Positions 49,295 to 56,705 of a DNA stretch of 64,000 bases are shown here, piece after piece (within the stretch, counting starts at the first letter, position 1; every line of letters begins with the position of its first letter). The DNA comes from CAYOBW01 sp964402115 (GTDB taxonomy: Bacteria; Verrucomicrobiota; Kiritimatiellia; UBA8416; CAYOBW01): positions 28,209 to 92,208 of the forward strand of contig CAYOBW010000003.1 in assembly GCA_964402115.1 (NCBI GenBank), read 5' to 3'. The notes beneath the pieces were generated by a model. That model worked only from the letters and a program-made list of their open reading frames with translations. It made no database searches and was not told the origin of the DNA. A program made the translations under genes and the position numbers.

Positions 49295-49504
49295 CCGCCC
49301 CCTCAGAGCGCTCGAATCGGTTGCAACGTCACTATCGATACGCCTCCTTCCATGGGAAAGGCAAGTGCTTTTTTCTCTTTTTCTGCCCCCGGCGGAGCGC
49401 TGCCAGTCGGCCGCATGCAACGCCATCGGCGCGCGTTTCGACTTGTTATGCAATGGCGTCTGGGCCATAGTCTCGACGCGTTTATTCGACATCGGGGGGA
49501 TGCC
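49295..49504. promoter_or_regulatory. Divergent intergenic region between the giant gene and thrB
   Basis: This 210-bp region must hold both promoters. On the minus strand, TTGCCT (49359-49364) and TATCGA (49335-49340) are 18 bases apart, a weak sigma70-like candidate for the giant gene. An AAGGAGG (49343-49349, minus) is not followed by a start in the giant's frame. A tiny minus-strand frame starting MEGGVSIVTL ends at 49303, nine bases before the giant's ATG, and could be a leader, but nothing confirms it. Confidence 0.35.
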
Positions 49505-50443
49505 ATGAAGATGGATTCTGTCAGGGTTTCAGCGCCAGCAACAATAGGCAACATAGGGCCCGGATTCGACGTTCTGGGGCTGGCCGTCAAGGGCATTGGC
49601 GACGTGATCGAGGCCCGCCGCACCGCCTCCGGCGTCACCCTCTCGGCCGTGGTGTGCGCCCACCCGGGCATCGAACTGAGCAGCGATCCGGAGAAGAACA
49701 CGGCCGGTATTGCCGCCCGCGAAACGCTCGACACGCTGGGGGAAAAAGGGGGCGTGGATCTGAAGCTCTACAAGGGGCTTCCCCTGGGGTCCGGACTCGG
49801 CTCCAGCGCGGCTTCCGCCGCGGCGGCGGCGTTCGCCGTCAATGTGCTCTACGGCAACCCCCTGACCAAGGAGGAACTCATCCTCCCGGCCACCCGCGCG
49901 GAAGCGGCAGTCTCCGGCGGGTTCTTCGCGGACAATACGGCCCCCGCGCTGCTGGGCGGCGCCACCCTCACCCGCTCGTGCCTGCCGCTGGACGTCACCC
50001 GGATCGGCAGCATCCACAACCTGATCATCATCCTGATCACGCCCGACCTCGTCATCCTGACACGCGAAGCCCGGAAGATCCTGCCGGCGACCGTCCCCCT
50101 GGCCGACTTCGTGTGCAACATGGCCAACACGTCGCTGATCACGGTGGCTTTTGCCAAGGACGACTACTCCCTGTTTGCCCGCAGTCTCAACGATGTGGTC
50201 ATCGAACCGGTGCGCGCGAAGCTGATTCCCGGCTTTGACGAGGTGAAGGCCAACGCCCTCAAGGCCGGGGCGGACGGCGTGGCGATCTCCGGCTCGGGTC
50301 CGACGGTTTTCGCGATCACCAATCAGCGCGCCCGTGCCCGCTTCATCGAGGACGCCATGATCCGCACTTTCTCGGCCCACGGCGTCAAGGCTTCGGGCGT
50401 CATTACCGAGGTGGACCCCGAGGGCGCCACCATCCTGGCCTGA
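49505..50443 (+). CDS. thrB: Homoserine kinase
   Basis: This 312-residue GHMP kinase catalyses ATP-dependent phosphorylation of L-homoserine to O-phosphohomoserine, the penultimate step of threonine synthesis, in the cytoplasm. Motif 1 is PATIGNIGPGFDVLGLA (11-27), motif 2 (phosphate loop) is PLGSGLGSSAAS (93-104) and motif 3 is ISGSGPT (261-267). The length is normal for bacterial ThrB (about 300-320). I chose the ATG at 49505, giving MKMDSVRVSAPA, because family members start a few residues before the first strand; a G-rich stretch lies just upstream. It is divergent from the giant gene, and the J-domain-like gene follows 2 bases after its stop, so the two are probably co-transcribed. No other threonine genes are in view. 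Confidence 0.95.
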   Translation: MKMDSVRVSAPATIGNIGPGFDVLGLAVKGIGDVIEARRTASGVTLSAVVCAHPGIELSSDPEKNTAGIAARETLDTLGEKGGVDLKLYKGLPLGSGLGSSAASAAAAAFAVNVLYGNPLTKEELILPATRAEAAVSGGFFADNTAPALLGGATLTRSCLPLDVTRIGSIHNLIIILITPDLVILTREARKILPATVPLADFVCNMANTSLITVAFAKDDYSLFARSLNDVVIEPVRAKLIPGFDEVKANALKAGADGVAISGSGPTVFAITNQRARARFIEDAMIRTFSAHGVKASGVITEVDPEGATILA

Positions 50444-50445
50444 GC

Positions 50446-51627
50446 ATGCCGCGCCGTCAGCCAACCCGCCCCCACGCCCCGAACAAGCGGGAGCCTGACA
50501 CCGGCAGGCCCCGCCATGCGGCTGCACCCCCGACCAGCGACAGCGTGGCCCTGTTGCCGGTCGACTCGCTTGCCATCCGACGCAAGGCACTCCGGGAACA
50601 CCACAAGGCGGAGCAGACGCTGGAAGACCTGAAGGTCAAGCTCACCCGGTATCACGAACAGGACACGCCCGGCTTCCGCCAGTGGCTGCACCAGACCTTC
50701 GGCGCACTCCTGACACAGCAGCGCGAGCTCGAACAGGCTTGCGCGGACAACTACCGCATCCTCGAGGAAATCGCCTCGCTGGCCAACCGCATGGACCTTT
50801 CCGAGGTGGCCGCCTACCGCAAGTGGCTGTGGCGCCAGGACCACCCCGAGGAGGCCGCCGCCGAAGACCAGCAGTGGGAGGAGGAGGCCCGGCGGCGGAC
50901 GCAAGCGGCCCGCGAGAACTTCAACCGGGTATTCGGCCTTGAGGAGGAGGCAACCGACGACGATGACGATGACGAGGGCCTGTTCGACGGGCCGGACGAC
51001 GAGGAAGATGAAGCGCCCTTCGGGGCGACCTTCGAGGACTTCATCAGGGGGTTCCTGGGCCACGGCGCCGCGCGCCACCGCGGAAAGCCCGCCGAACACC
51101 CGGACGACAAGACCGTCAGGAACCTCTATCGCACCATTGTCCGCCACCTGCATCCGGATCATCATGGCCAGATGAGCGAGGCGCGCCAGAACCTCTGGCA
51201 CGAGGCGCAGGAGGCCTACCGGCGGGGCGACCTCAACGCCCTCCACGGCGTGCTGGCCCGCTGCGAAAATGGCGGAGCTGGCATCGGCCTCCACACGCCT
51301 GTGAGCTTGATCCAGCGTCTGACGCGGCAGCTCAAGGACACCATCCGCAATACCCGCCGCGAGGTGCGCCAATTCCAGCGCGATATCGCATGGGAGTACG
51401 AGAAACGGGTGGCCGACACCCGCTTCGTGCGCCGGATCAAGAACGATCTCGACAGCGCCATCCTCAACCTGACCCTCCAGTTCCGCGAAATGAAGGCTAC
51501 CCTGGAGGATCTGAAACGCAGGGCCAATCAACCCCCCGCACGCCCACGCCCGCGCCCCACCCCGCCCCGCCAACGGCGCCAACCCCAACGCGACGAGGAC
51601 GACGGGCAACTCGGTTTCTTTTTCTAA
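50446..51627 (+). CDS. J-domain-like (DnaJ-related) coiled-coil protein
   Basis: This encodes 393 residues. It starts 2 bases after the thrB stop, so translation is probably coupled. Residues about 40-165 are strongly charged and helical, with an acidic run of six Asp at about 171-176. Residues about 222-270 contain RNLYRTIVRHLHPDHH, with the HPD tripeptide (236-238) in a helix-loop-helix setting like the DnaJ J-domain, followed by AQEAYRRGDLNALHGVL. A second helical, basic segment (about 285-365) and a Pro/Arg-rich tail ending GQLGFFF complete it. J-domains stimulate Hsp70 ATPase activity; whether this one does cannot be told. There is no signal peptide, so it is probably cytoplasmic. It may instead be a structural protein with a degenerate J-domain. 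Confidence 0.75.
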   Translation: MPRRQPTRPHAPNKREPDTGRPRHAAAPPTSDSVALLPVDSLAIRRKALREHHKAEQTLEDLKVKLTRYHEQDTPGFRQWLHQTFGALLTQQRELEQACADNYRILEEIASLANRMDLSEVAAYRKWLWRQDHPEEAAAEDQQWEEEARRRTQAARENFNRVFGLEEEATDDDDDDEGLFDGPDDEEDEAPFGATFEDFIRGFLGHGAARHRGKPAEHPDDKTVRNLYRTIVRHLHPDHHGQMSEARQNLWHEAQEAYRRGDLNALHGVLARCENGGAGIGLHTPVSLIQRLTRQLKDTIRNTRREVRQFQRDIAWEYEKRVADTRFVRRIKNDLDSAILNLTLQFREMKATLEDLKRRANQPPARPRPRPTPPRQRRQPQRDEDDGQLGFFF

Positions 51628-51672
51628 CCGCCGCTTGACGCGCCCGATCCCCGCCCGCTATGGTGAGACGCG

Positions 51673-51849
51673 TTACAGGTTCTCTGCGCCTTGCGCGCGG
51701 GGAGGCGAGAGGGAAGGCCGTGAAAATCGGCCGCGGACGCGCCGCTGTGACCGGGGACAAGTCCCGCGTGAAACCACTGCACCGGCCGGATGCCGGAGCG
51801 GGAAGGTGCGGGAGGCGGATGATCCGGGAGTCAGAAGACCTGCCTGTAA
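51673..51849 (+). ncRNA. Cobalamin (adenosylcobalamin-type) riboswitch
   Basis: The element is closed by a perfect P1 stem, TTACAGG (51673-51679) with CCTGTAA (51843-51849). In order it then shows GAGAGGGAAGG, GTGAAAATCGGCCGCGGACG, CGCCGCTGTGACCGG, CCACTG with GCGGGAAGG, a GGATGATCC block, and the B12 box AGTCAGAAGACCTGCC (51830-51845). These are the conserved landmarks of the cobalamin riboswitch core; the usual AGTCAGGAGACC reads AGTCAGAAGACC here. It lies 150 bases upstream of the PEP-CTERM gene on the same strand, so corrinoid binding should repress that unit. Confidence 0.93.
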
Positions 51850-51916
51850 TAAGCCTGCACTGGCCTTCGCGGGTCAAACAGCCGTCAGGTCGCCGCGCAC
51901 ACGCACGGTAGCGACA

Positions 51917-51955
51917 GGGCCGGCTGCCCGATCCCCGAGGGAGGCCGGCTTGTTT
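51917..51955 (+). terminator. Hairpin with T-rich tail downstream of the riboswitch (possible expression platform)
   Basis: GCCGGC at 51919-51924 pairs with GCCGGC at 51944-51949, extendable by two G-U pairs, and is followed by TTGTTTGTGAG. It lies between the riboswitch and the first start codon, so it could be the attenuator formed when cobalamin is bound. The T-tract is interrupted, which weakens the call. Confidence 0.5.
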
Positions 51956-51983
51956 GTGAGTTGTCCCCCACGTCGGGACCAAC

Positions 51984-51989
51984 AAAGGA
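51984..51989 (+). promoter_or_regulatory. Ribosome binding site for the PEP-CTERM gene
   Basis: AAAGGA lies 9 bases before the ATG at 51999. It is outside the hairpin at 51917-51955, so control is more likely by termination than by masking this site. Confidence 0.55.
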
Positions 51990-51998
51990 ACTGTCGCC

Positions 51999-52664
51999 AT
52001 GCCTGCGGTCCATACCCTCCCTTCCCCACTGTGTTTCCTCGCTGTCCTTGCCGCCTGGCTCGGCGCCACAGCGCCGGGCCAGGCCGGGGCGTTCGACAGC
52101 GTCACGACCTGGGTCGGCTCGGGCGCCAACCAGGCCGCGCTGGTCGTGGATTGGAACGACGCCAAGCAGCCGCAAGCCCTCGTGTGGGGGTACCGCTGGT
52201 ACGGCACCGCCAGCGGCGCCGATATGCTGCAGGCTATCTCCGATGCCGACGTGAAGTTCGAGGTGACGATCAGGGACTGGGGCTGGGGGCTGACGGTCGA
52301 GGGCATGGGCTACGACTTGAACGGCAACGGTTTTGCCGCAGCCGATCCCGGCGACCACTTCAAGCCCGGCTGGGTGGCGCCCAACTGGTGGTCCTACTGG
52401 ATCAACGACCCCGCCCTGAGCGAGGGCAATCCCTACGCCGGCGGCAACTTCATCTCGTCGCAGGTCGGCATGGGCGAACGCACCCTGGCGAACGGCGACT
52501 GGGACGGCTGGCGCTATGACGACGGCACACGCGCCCCCGTCAGCCCCTTCGCATCCGTGCCGGAACCCGGCACGCTCGCCCTGGCGCTGGGCGGTGCCGT
52601 GGTGCTGCTGGCTCGGCGCGCGCGCCGGGCAGGGAGAACGTCGAAGCGCAGGCGGAACGCGTAG
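51999..52664 (+). CDS. PEP-CTERM-anchored exported protein under cobalamin riboswitch control
   Basis: This 221-residue protein has an N-terminal signal peptide (about residues 1-30, hydrophobic LCFLAVLAAWLGATA, probable cleavage after GQAGA). The mature domain, about 155 residues, is rich in Trp, Gly and Asp and contains ALVVDWNDAKQPQALVWGYR and WGWGLTVEGMGYDLNGNGF. The C-terminus has the PEP-CTERM signal: VPEPGT (187-192), a hydrophobic helix and a basic tail (RRARRAGRTSKRRR). PEP-CTERM proteins are processed by an exosortase and go to the outer surface. The domain resembles secreted proteins of unknown function that often lie near cobalamin riboswitches (from memory, unchecked). It is first in a three-gene unit. 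A corrinoid-binding role is inference from the riboswitch. Confidence 0.85.
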   Translation: MPAVHTLPSPLCFLAVLAAWLGATAPGQAGAFDSVTTWVGSGANQAALVVDWNDAKQPQALVWGYRWYGTASGADMLQAISDADVKFEVTIRDWGWGLTVEGMGYDLNGNGFAAADPGDHFKPGWVAPNWWSYWINDPALSEGNPYAGGNFISSQVGMGERTLANGDWDGWRYDDGTRAPVSPFASVPEPGTLALALGGAVVLLARRARRAGRTSKRRRNA

Positions 52665-52684
52665 AACCCGCCGAAGAATATCGT

Positions 52685-53950
52685 ATGCGTCTCATCCCGT
52701 GCAGGTTATGTTATGTTCTAGCCGCGGTTTCGACTGCGGCCGGCGTGGCGCGTGCGTCGGATTTTGCCACGCGCGTGGTAAGCTCTGCCAATCTGGCAGC
52801 CCCCTGGAACAACCCGACCAACGCGCTCGGACGCCCCACTGTCGATGCGTGGGGCGACTGGGAGAACATCGACCCTGCCGAACCGGTCCCCGTTGTCCCA
52901 GCCTATCCGCCCATCCGGCTGGCCGGCTTCGGTGACCTGGCGGGGGATTACCTCGTCAGCATCGACACCGGCGGACACCTGACCCTGGAGTTTGACCACC
53001 AGGTGGAGGACGACCCACGCAACCCCTACGGCCTCGACCTGATCGTCTTCGGCAACATGCTGCACAGCGGTCGCGGACAGGCCTGGAGCAATCGCGACCC
53101 GAATGCATTTACGCTGGGCGCCACCCACATCACGGATGCCGGCAGGGTGTCGGTCAGCCAGGACGGCGTGACGTGGCTTACCTATACGAATGGTCCTTAT
53201 GCCGACGACTTCGCCCCAACCCTGGGCCGCGTCTACGACCCGACCCACGCGGTCACGAACCTCGGCGCCTGGAACCGCTGGTGGGGATCGCCGACCGACC
53301 CCACCCGCCCGCACGATCCGCGTCTGAAGGCCGCTGACTACGACGGGCGTACGCTGGCGGAGGTCTGCCGGGCCTACGGTACATCGGCCGGCGGCACGGG
53401 TTTCGATCTGGCCGTGTTCGCGGATTTGCCCGCCACCTCCAGCAACGGCTGCAAGTGGATCCGCTTCGTCCGCATCGCCAGCACCACGCTCGCGCCCGAG
53501 GTGGATGCCGTCTCGGACGTCGCCCCCGTGGCGCCGTTCGAGCTGTGGCGTCTCGCGCTCTTCACGTGGTGGCAGCTGGCCGACCCGGCACTCAGCGGGG
53601 CGGCGGCCGATCCGGGCCGCAACGGCCAGCCCAACTGGGTGGACTACGCGTTCGCCGGGGATCCGTGGACGGTCCAGGCGCCGGTCAACGCCATCCGGGC
53701 CGCGGCGTGGCGCCGACAGGATGGCGCGGACCGCCTCGCCGTGACCTACACGCGCAATGCCAGCGCCCGCGACGTGACGTTCCGGCTCGAGTCGGCCGGC
53801 CAGCCCGGCCGGCAGGCCGCCTGGAGTGCCGCGGACGTCGTGCAGGAAGCGCGCGTGGAGACGCTATCGAACGGACTCGAGGCGGTTACCGGGCTGCTGC
53901 CGCCGGGAGTCGGGCCGCGCTTCGCACGCCTGAGGACGCTGGCGCCATGA
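52685..53950 (+). CDS. Secreted cell-surface protein of unknown function, cobalamin-regulated unit
   Basis: This encodes 421 residues with a signal peptide (LCYVLAAVSTAAGVARA, cleavage near residue 24). The mature part starts FATRVVSSANLAAPWNNPTN. It contains ALGRPT, LTLEFDHQVEDDP, GLDLIVFGNM and GTGFDLAVFADLPA, a layout of secreted beta-sandwich proteins that describe themselves as discoidin-like or 'cell surface protein' without a known activity. It has no PEP-CTERM motif of its own; residues about 290-320 hold a Trp-rich LFTWWQLADPALSG run. The ribosome site is weak (GAAGAA). It follows the PEP-CTERM gene by 20 bases, and its stop overlaps the ATG of the pseudopilin, so the three should be expressed together. 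Confidence 0.82.
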   Translation: MRLIPCRLCYVLAAVSTAAGVARASDFATRVVSSANLAAPWNNPTNALGRPTVDAWGDWENIDPAEPVPVVPAYPPIRLAGFGDLAGDYLVSIDTGGHLTLEFDHQVEDDPRNPYGLDLIVFGNMLHSGRGQAWSNRDPNAFTLGATHITDAGRVSVSQDGVTWLTYTNGPYADDFAPTLGRVYDPTHAVTNLGAWNRWWGSPTDPTRPHDPRLKAADYDGRTLAEVCRAYGTSAGGTGFDLAVFADLPATSSNGCKWIRFVRIASTTLAPEVDAVSDVAPVAPFELWRLALFTWWQLADPALSGAAADPGRNGQPNWVDYAFAGDPWTVQAPVNAIRAAAWRRQDGADRLAVTYTRNASARDVTFRLESAGQPGRQAAWSAADVVQEARVETLSNGLEAVTGLLPPGVGPRFARLRTLAP

Positions 53951-54708
53951 ACCGTCGCGCCGCCACAGCTGCACGCGCTTTTACGCTGATCGAACTCCTC
54001 GTGGTCATCTCCATCATCGCCCTGCTCGTGGGTCTGCTGCTGCCGGCGGTCCACATGGCGCGGGAAGCGGGGCGCAGCACCCAGTGCAAGAACAACCTGC
54101 ACCAGTGCGCGCTGGCGGCCCTGCGCTATGCGGCCGATCACGACGGGCAGTTCCCGCCCGCGCAGACCGTACGCAACGGCGCCTCGTGCGCGTGGGATTT
54201 CTCCACCACGGTCACCTGGGGCAGCAGCGGGAAGAAGACCAGCGTCGCCCCGGGACTGCTCTGGCAGGAGTACGGGGAGGGGCGCGTGCTGCAGTGCCCC
54301 AGCTACCGGGGCGGACCGAACTGGGCCACGGACCCCTATTGCGGCTATAACTACAACACCAGCTACATCGGGCATGGGCGTAACGAACCGAACCCCGAAC
54401 CCGCCAGCCTGGCCAACATTGCGACCCCTGCCCGGTGCGCACTCTTCGGCGACGGCGAGTACGAGGGCGGCGCCAACAAGTTCATGCGGGCGCCCTGCGG
54501 CGACCTGGCCGGCGGCGGGGACAGTCCCTCGTACGCGGGCCGCAGCGCCGGCACGCAGGGCTTCCGCCATCGCGGCCGCACCAACATAGCCTTCTGCGAC
54601 GGCCACGTGGAGTCCTTCGACACCCCCTACCGTCCCGGCGGCCCCGGCGAAACCGCCCCCGGCTGCGGCTTCATCAGCCCCGACAACAGCCTGTACGACT
54701 GGCAGTAA
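53947..54708 (+). CDS. Type II secretion-like pseudopilin with H-X9-DG motif
   Basis: This encodes 253 residues; the ATG at 53947 overlaps the previous stop as ATGA, implying translational coupling. The N-terminus has a basic leader then FTLIELLVVISIIALLVGLL, a class III (type IV pilin-like) signal with cleavage expected between Ala11 and Phe12. The C-terminal domain has paired cysteines and an H-X9-DG motif (His208, Asp218-Gly219) followed by HVES. This motif defines a large family in Planctomycetota, Lentisphaerota and Verrucomicrobiota whose copies are scattered through these genomes. They are thought to be processed by prepilin peptidase; their role is not known. Here the copy is tied to a cobalamin-controlled unit. 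It converges on the secA-like gene with only 8 bases between stops and no visible terminator. Confidence 0.9.
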   Translation: MNRRAATAARAFTLIELLVVISIIALLVGLLLPAVHMAREAGRSTQCKNNLHQCALAALRYAADHDGQFPPAQTVRNGASCAWDFSTTVTWGSSGKKTSVAPGLLWQEYGEGRVLQCPSYRGGPNWATDPYCGYNYNTSYIGHGRNEPNPEPASLANIATPARCALFGDGEYEGGANKFMRAPCGDLAGGGDSPSYAGRSAGTQGFRHRGRTNIAFCDGHVESFDTPYRPGGPGETAPGCGFISPDNSLYDWQ

Positions 54709-54716
54709 GGCGCTCC

Positions 54717-56705
54717 TCACCGCCCATACGCCGACCCGGAGAACGACAGCGCCTCGTCGAGCCAGGTGTCGGCGCGAAGGACGGCGCGGCGCTGCTTGAA
54801 AGCCTGGGACTGCGCGGTGCGCTGGGCGAGCCGCACCGCGGCTTCGACGAGGGGGCGGGCGCGCACGGGGTTGGCGCGCAGCACGGCCTGCAGCCGCCCG
54901 CGCAGGGCGGCGGGCAGGAAGCGCCGCAGCAGCTCGTCCTCGAGGCTGACGCAGGCCTGCGCGCTGCCCGCGTCGCCCTGGCGCGCGCAGCGGCCGAAAA
55001 GCTGCCGGTCGATCCGCCCCGACTCGTGCCGCTCCGTGGCGATGACGTGCAGCCCGCCGGCCTCCGCGACGCCGCGCCCGAGCCGGATATCCGTACCCCG
55101 CCCCGCCATGTTCGTGGCGATCGTGATCTGCCCCGGCTGGCCGGCGGCGGCGACGATCTGCGCCTCCTCCTGGTGGCGGACGGCGTTGAGCACGTGGTGT
55201 TCCACCCCGCGCGCGACGAGCTGGGCCGCAAGGCGCTCGCTGGCCTCGACGCTGCGCGTGCCGACCAGCACCGGCCGCCCGGCGGCGTGCAGGCGCAGGA
55301 CCTCCTCGGCCACGGCGGCCCAGCGCGCGTCGGCTTCGGCGAACAGGGCGTCCGGCAGCACCTCCCGGCAGCACGGGCGGTGCGTGGGTATGGGCGCCAC
55401 CGGCAGCCGGTAGATGTGCCAGAACTCCGCCGCCGCCTCGCGCGCCGTCCCGGTCATGCCGGCGAGCCGCGGATAGAGCCGGAAGAAGCGCTGAAAGCTC
55501 AGCCGCGCCAGCGTCTCGTCGGGCTCGGTGACCGCCAGCCCCTCCTGCGCCTCCACGGCCTGGTGCAGGCCCTCGCTCCAGTTGCGGTTGGGCATGAGCC
55601 GCCCCGTGAACTCGTCCACGATGACGACCTGCCCCTCCTGCACGACGTACTGGCGGTCGCGCTTGAAGAACTCGCGCGCGGTGAGGGACTGCTCGATGAG
55701 CTCGCGCCGCCGCTCCGCGCCGCGCCAGATGCCCGGCAGCGCCTCCGCCTGCGCCGCGAGCCAGTCGCGTCCGGGGGCGAGCAGCTCGACCTCGCGGTGG
55801 CGCGCGTCGACGCGGTAGTGCCGCCCCGGCTCCAGCGCGGCGGCGAGCCGGTGGGCCGTCACGCAGGCCTCGCGCAGGGCCTGGTTGTCGCGCGGCTGGG
55901 CGATGATCAGCGGCGTGACCGCCTCGTCGATGAGCACGCAGTCGGCCTCGTCCACGATCGCCGCGTGCAGCCCGCGCATGACGAGGTCGCCGGCCAGGGC
56001 GCCGGGCTGCAGCAGCGCGCGCACGAGCCGCCGGCCGGCGTGCTGCACCTGCCCAAGCCGCAGGCGGTCACGGAGGAAGTCGGCGACGACCTCCTTGCTC
56101 GTCGTGTAGGTCACGTCCCGGCCGTACGCCTCCCGCCGCGCGGCGGGCTCGAGCAGCCCGGTGACGCAGCCCACGCTCACGCCGCAGAACTGGTAGAGCG
56201 GTCGAAACCACGCCGCGTCGCGCTGGGCGAGGTAGTCGTTGACCGTCACGATGTGGCAGGGGCGCCCGCTCCAACCGGCGATCACGGCCGCCAGCGCGGC
56301 CGTGAGCGTCTTGCCCTCGCCCGTGGCCATCTCGATCAGCCAGCCCTGGTGCAGGGCGAGGGCGCCGGCGACCTGCTCGCGGTAGGGGTGCAGCCCGGTC
56401 TGCCGCCCGGCGGCTTCGCGCACCGCCGCCAGCGCGTCGTCGAGCAGCGGCGCGCCGCGCGCCTCCGAGCGCCGGAACGTCGCACGCAGCTCCTCCAGCC
56501 GCGCGCGCAGCTGATTGTCCGAAAGGTGGCGCAGGGCCTCCGCCCGCGCGTCGATGCCGGCGGCCCGCGCCAGCAGCGCCGCGCTGCGCCCCGCCCCGCG
56601 CCGCCACCGCCCGGCAAGGCCGTGCACCCAGGCGTCGAGCCCGCCATGGATGCGCTCCGGGCGGCGCACCTCGATACGGCGGTAATCCTGGGTGGGCGTG
56701 CTCAT
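54717..56705 (-). CDS. SecA-like ATPase, shortened (last gene of the secretion operon)
   Basis: This encodes 662 residues; the ATG at 56705 overlaps the upstream stop as ATGA. Translocase ATPase motifs are intact: Walker A MATGEGKT (126-133), Walker B VDEADCVLIDEA (251-262), the pre-protein cross-linking region with VIVDEFTGRLMPNRNWSEGL (361-380), GMTGTA (416-421), NMAGRGTDI (532-540) and ERHESGRIDRQLFGRCARQG (558-577). The protein stops about 85 residues after the last of these. Most of the helical scaffold, the wing domain and the C-terminal zinc/SecB tail of normal SecA (about 800-900 residues) are therefore missing. Changes at usually constant sites (CARQGDAG for SGRQGDPG, TTSKE for TNNEF) also separate it from housekeeping SecA. 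I infer an accessory, system-specific SecA. Confidence 0.88.
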   Translation of the reverse strand: MSTPTQDYRRIEVRRPERIHGGLDAWVHGLAGRWRRGAGRSAALLARAAGIDARAEALRHLSDNQLRARLEELRATFRRSEARGAPLLDDALAAVREAAGRQTGLHPYREQVAGALALHQGWLIEMATGEGKTLTAALAAVIAGWSGRPCHIVTVNDYLAQRDAAWFRPLYQFCGVSVGCVTGLLEPAARREAYGRDVTYTTSKEVVADFLRDRLRLGQVQHAGRRLVRALLQPGALAGDLVMRGLHAAIVDEADCVLIDEAVTPLIIAQPRDNQALREACVTAHRLAAALEPGRHYRVDARHREVELLAPGRDWLAAQAEALPGIWRGAERRRELIEQSLTAREFFKRDRQYVVQEGQVVIVDEFTGRLMPNRNWSEGLHQAVEAQEGLAVTEPDETLARLSFQRFFRLYPRLAGMTGTAREAAAEFWHIYRLPVAPIPTHRPCCREVLPDALFAEADARWAAVAEEVLRLHAAGRPVLVGTRSVEASERLAAQLVARGVEHHVLNAVRHQEEAQIVAAAGQPGQITIATNMAGRGTDIRLGRGVAEAGGLHVIATERHESGRIDRQLFGRCARQGDAGSAQACVSLEDELLRRFLPAALRGRLQAVLRANPVRARPLVEAAVRLAQRTAQSQAFKQRRAVLRADTWLDEALSFSGSAYGR

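Noticed and set aside
49295..49492. 66-residue N-terminal extension of the giant protein
   Set aside because: No ribosome site at 49492, it would leave only a dozen bases before thrB, and LEPR-XLL motifs normally lie very near the start.
54717..56705. Housekeeping SecA
   Set aside because: It lacks the C-terminal scaffold and zinc tail, has altered constant motifs and is embedded in a secretion operon.
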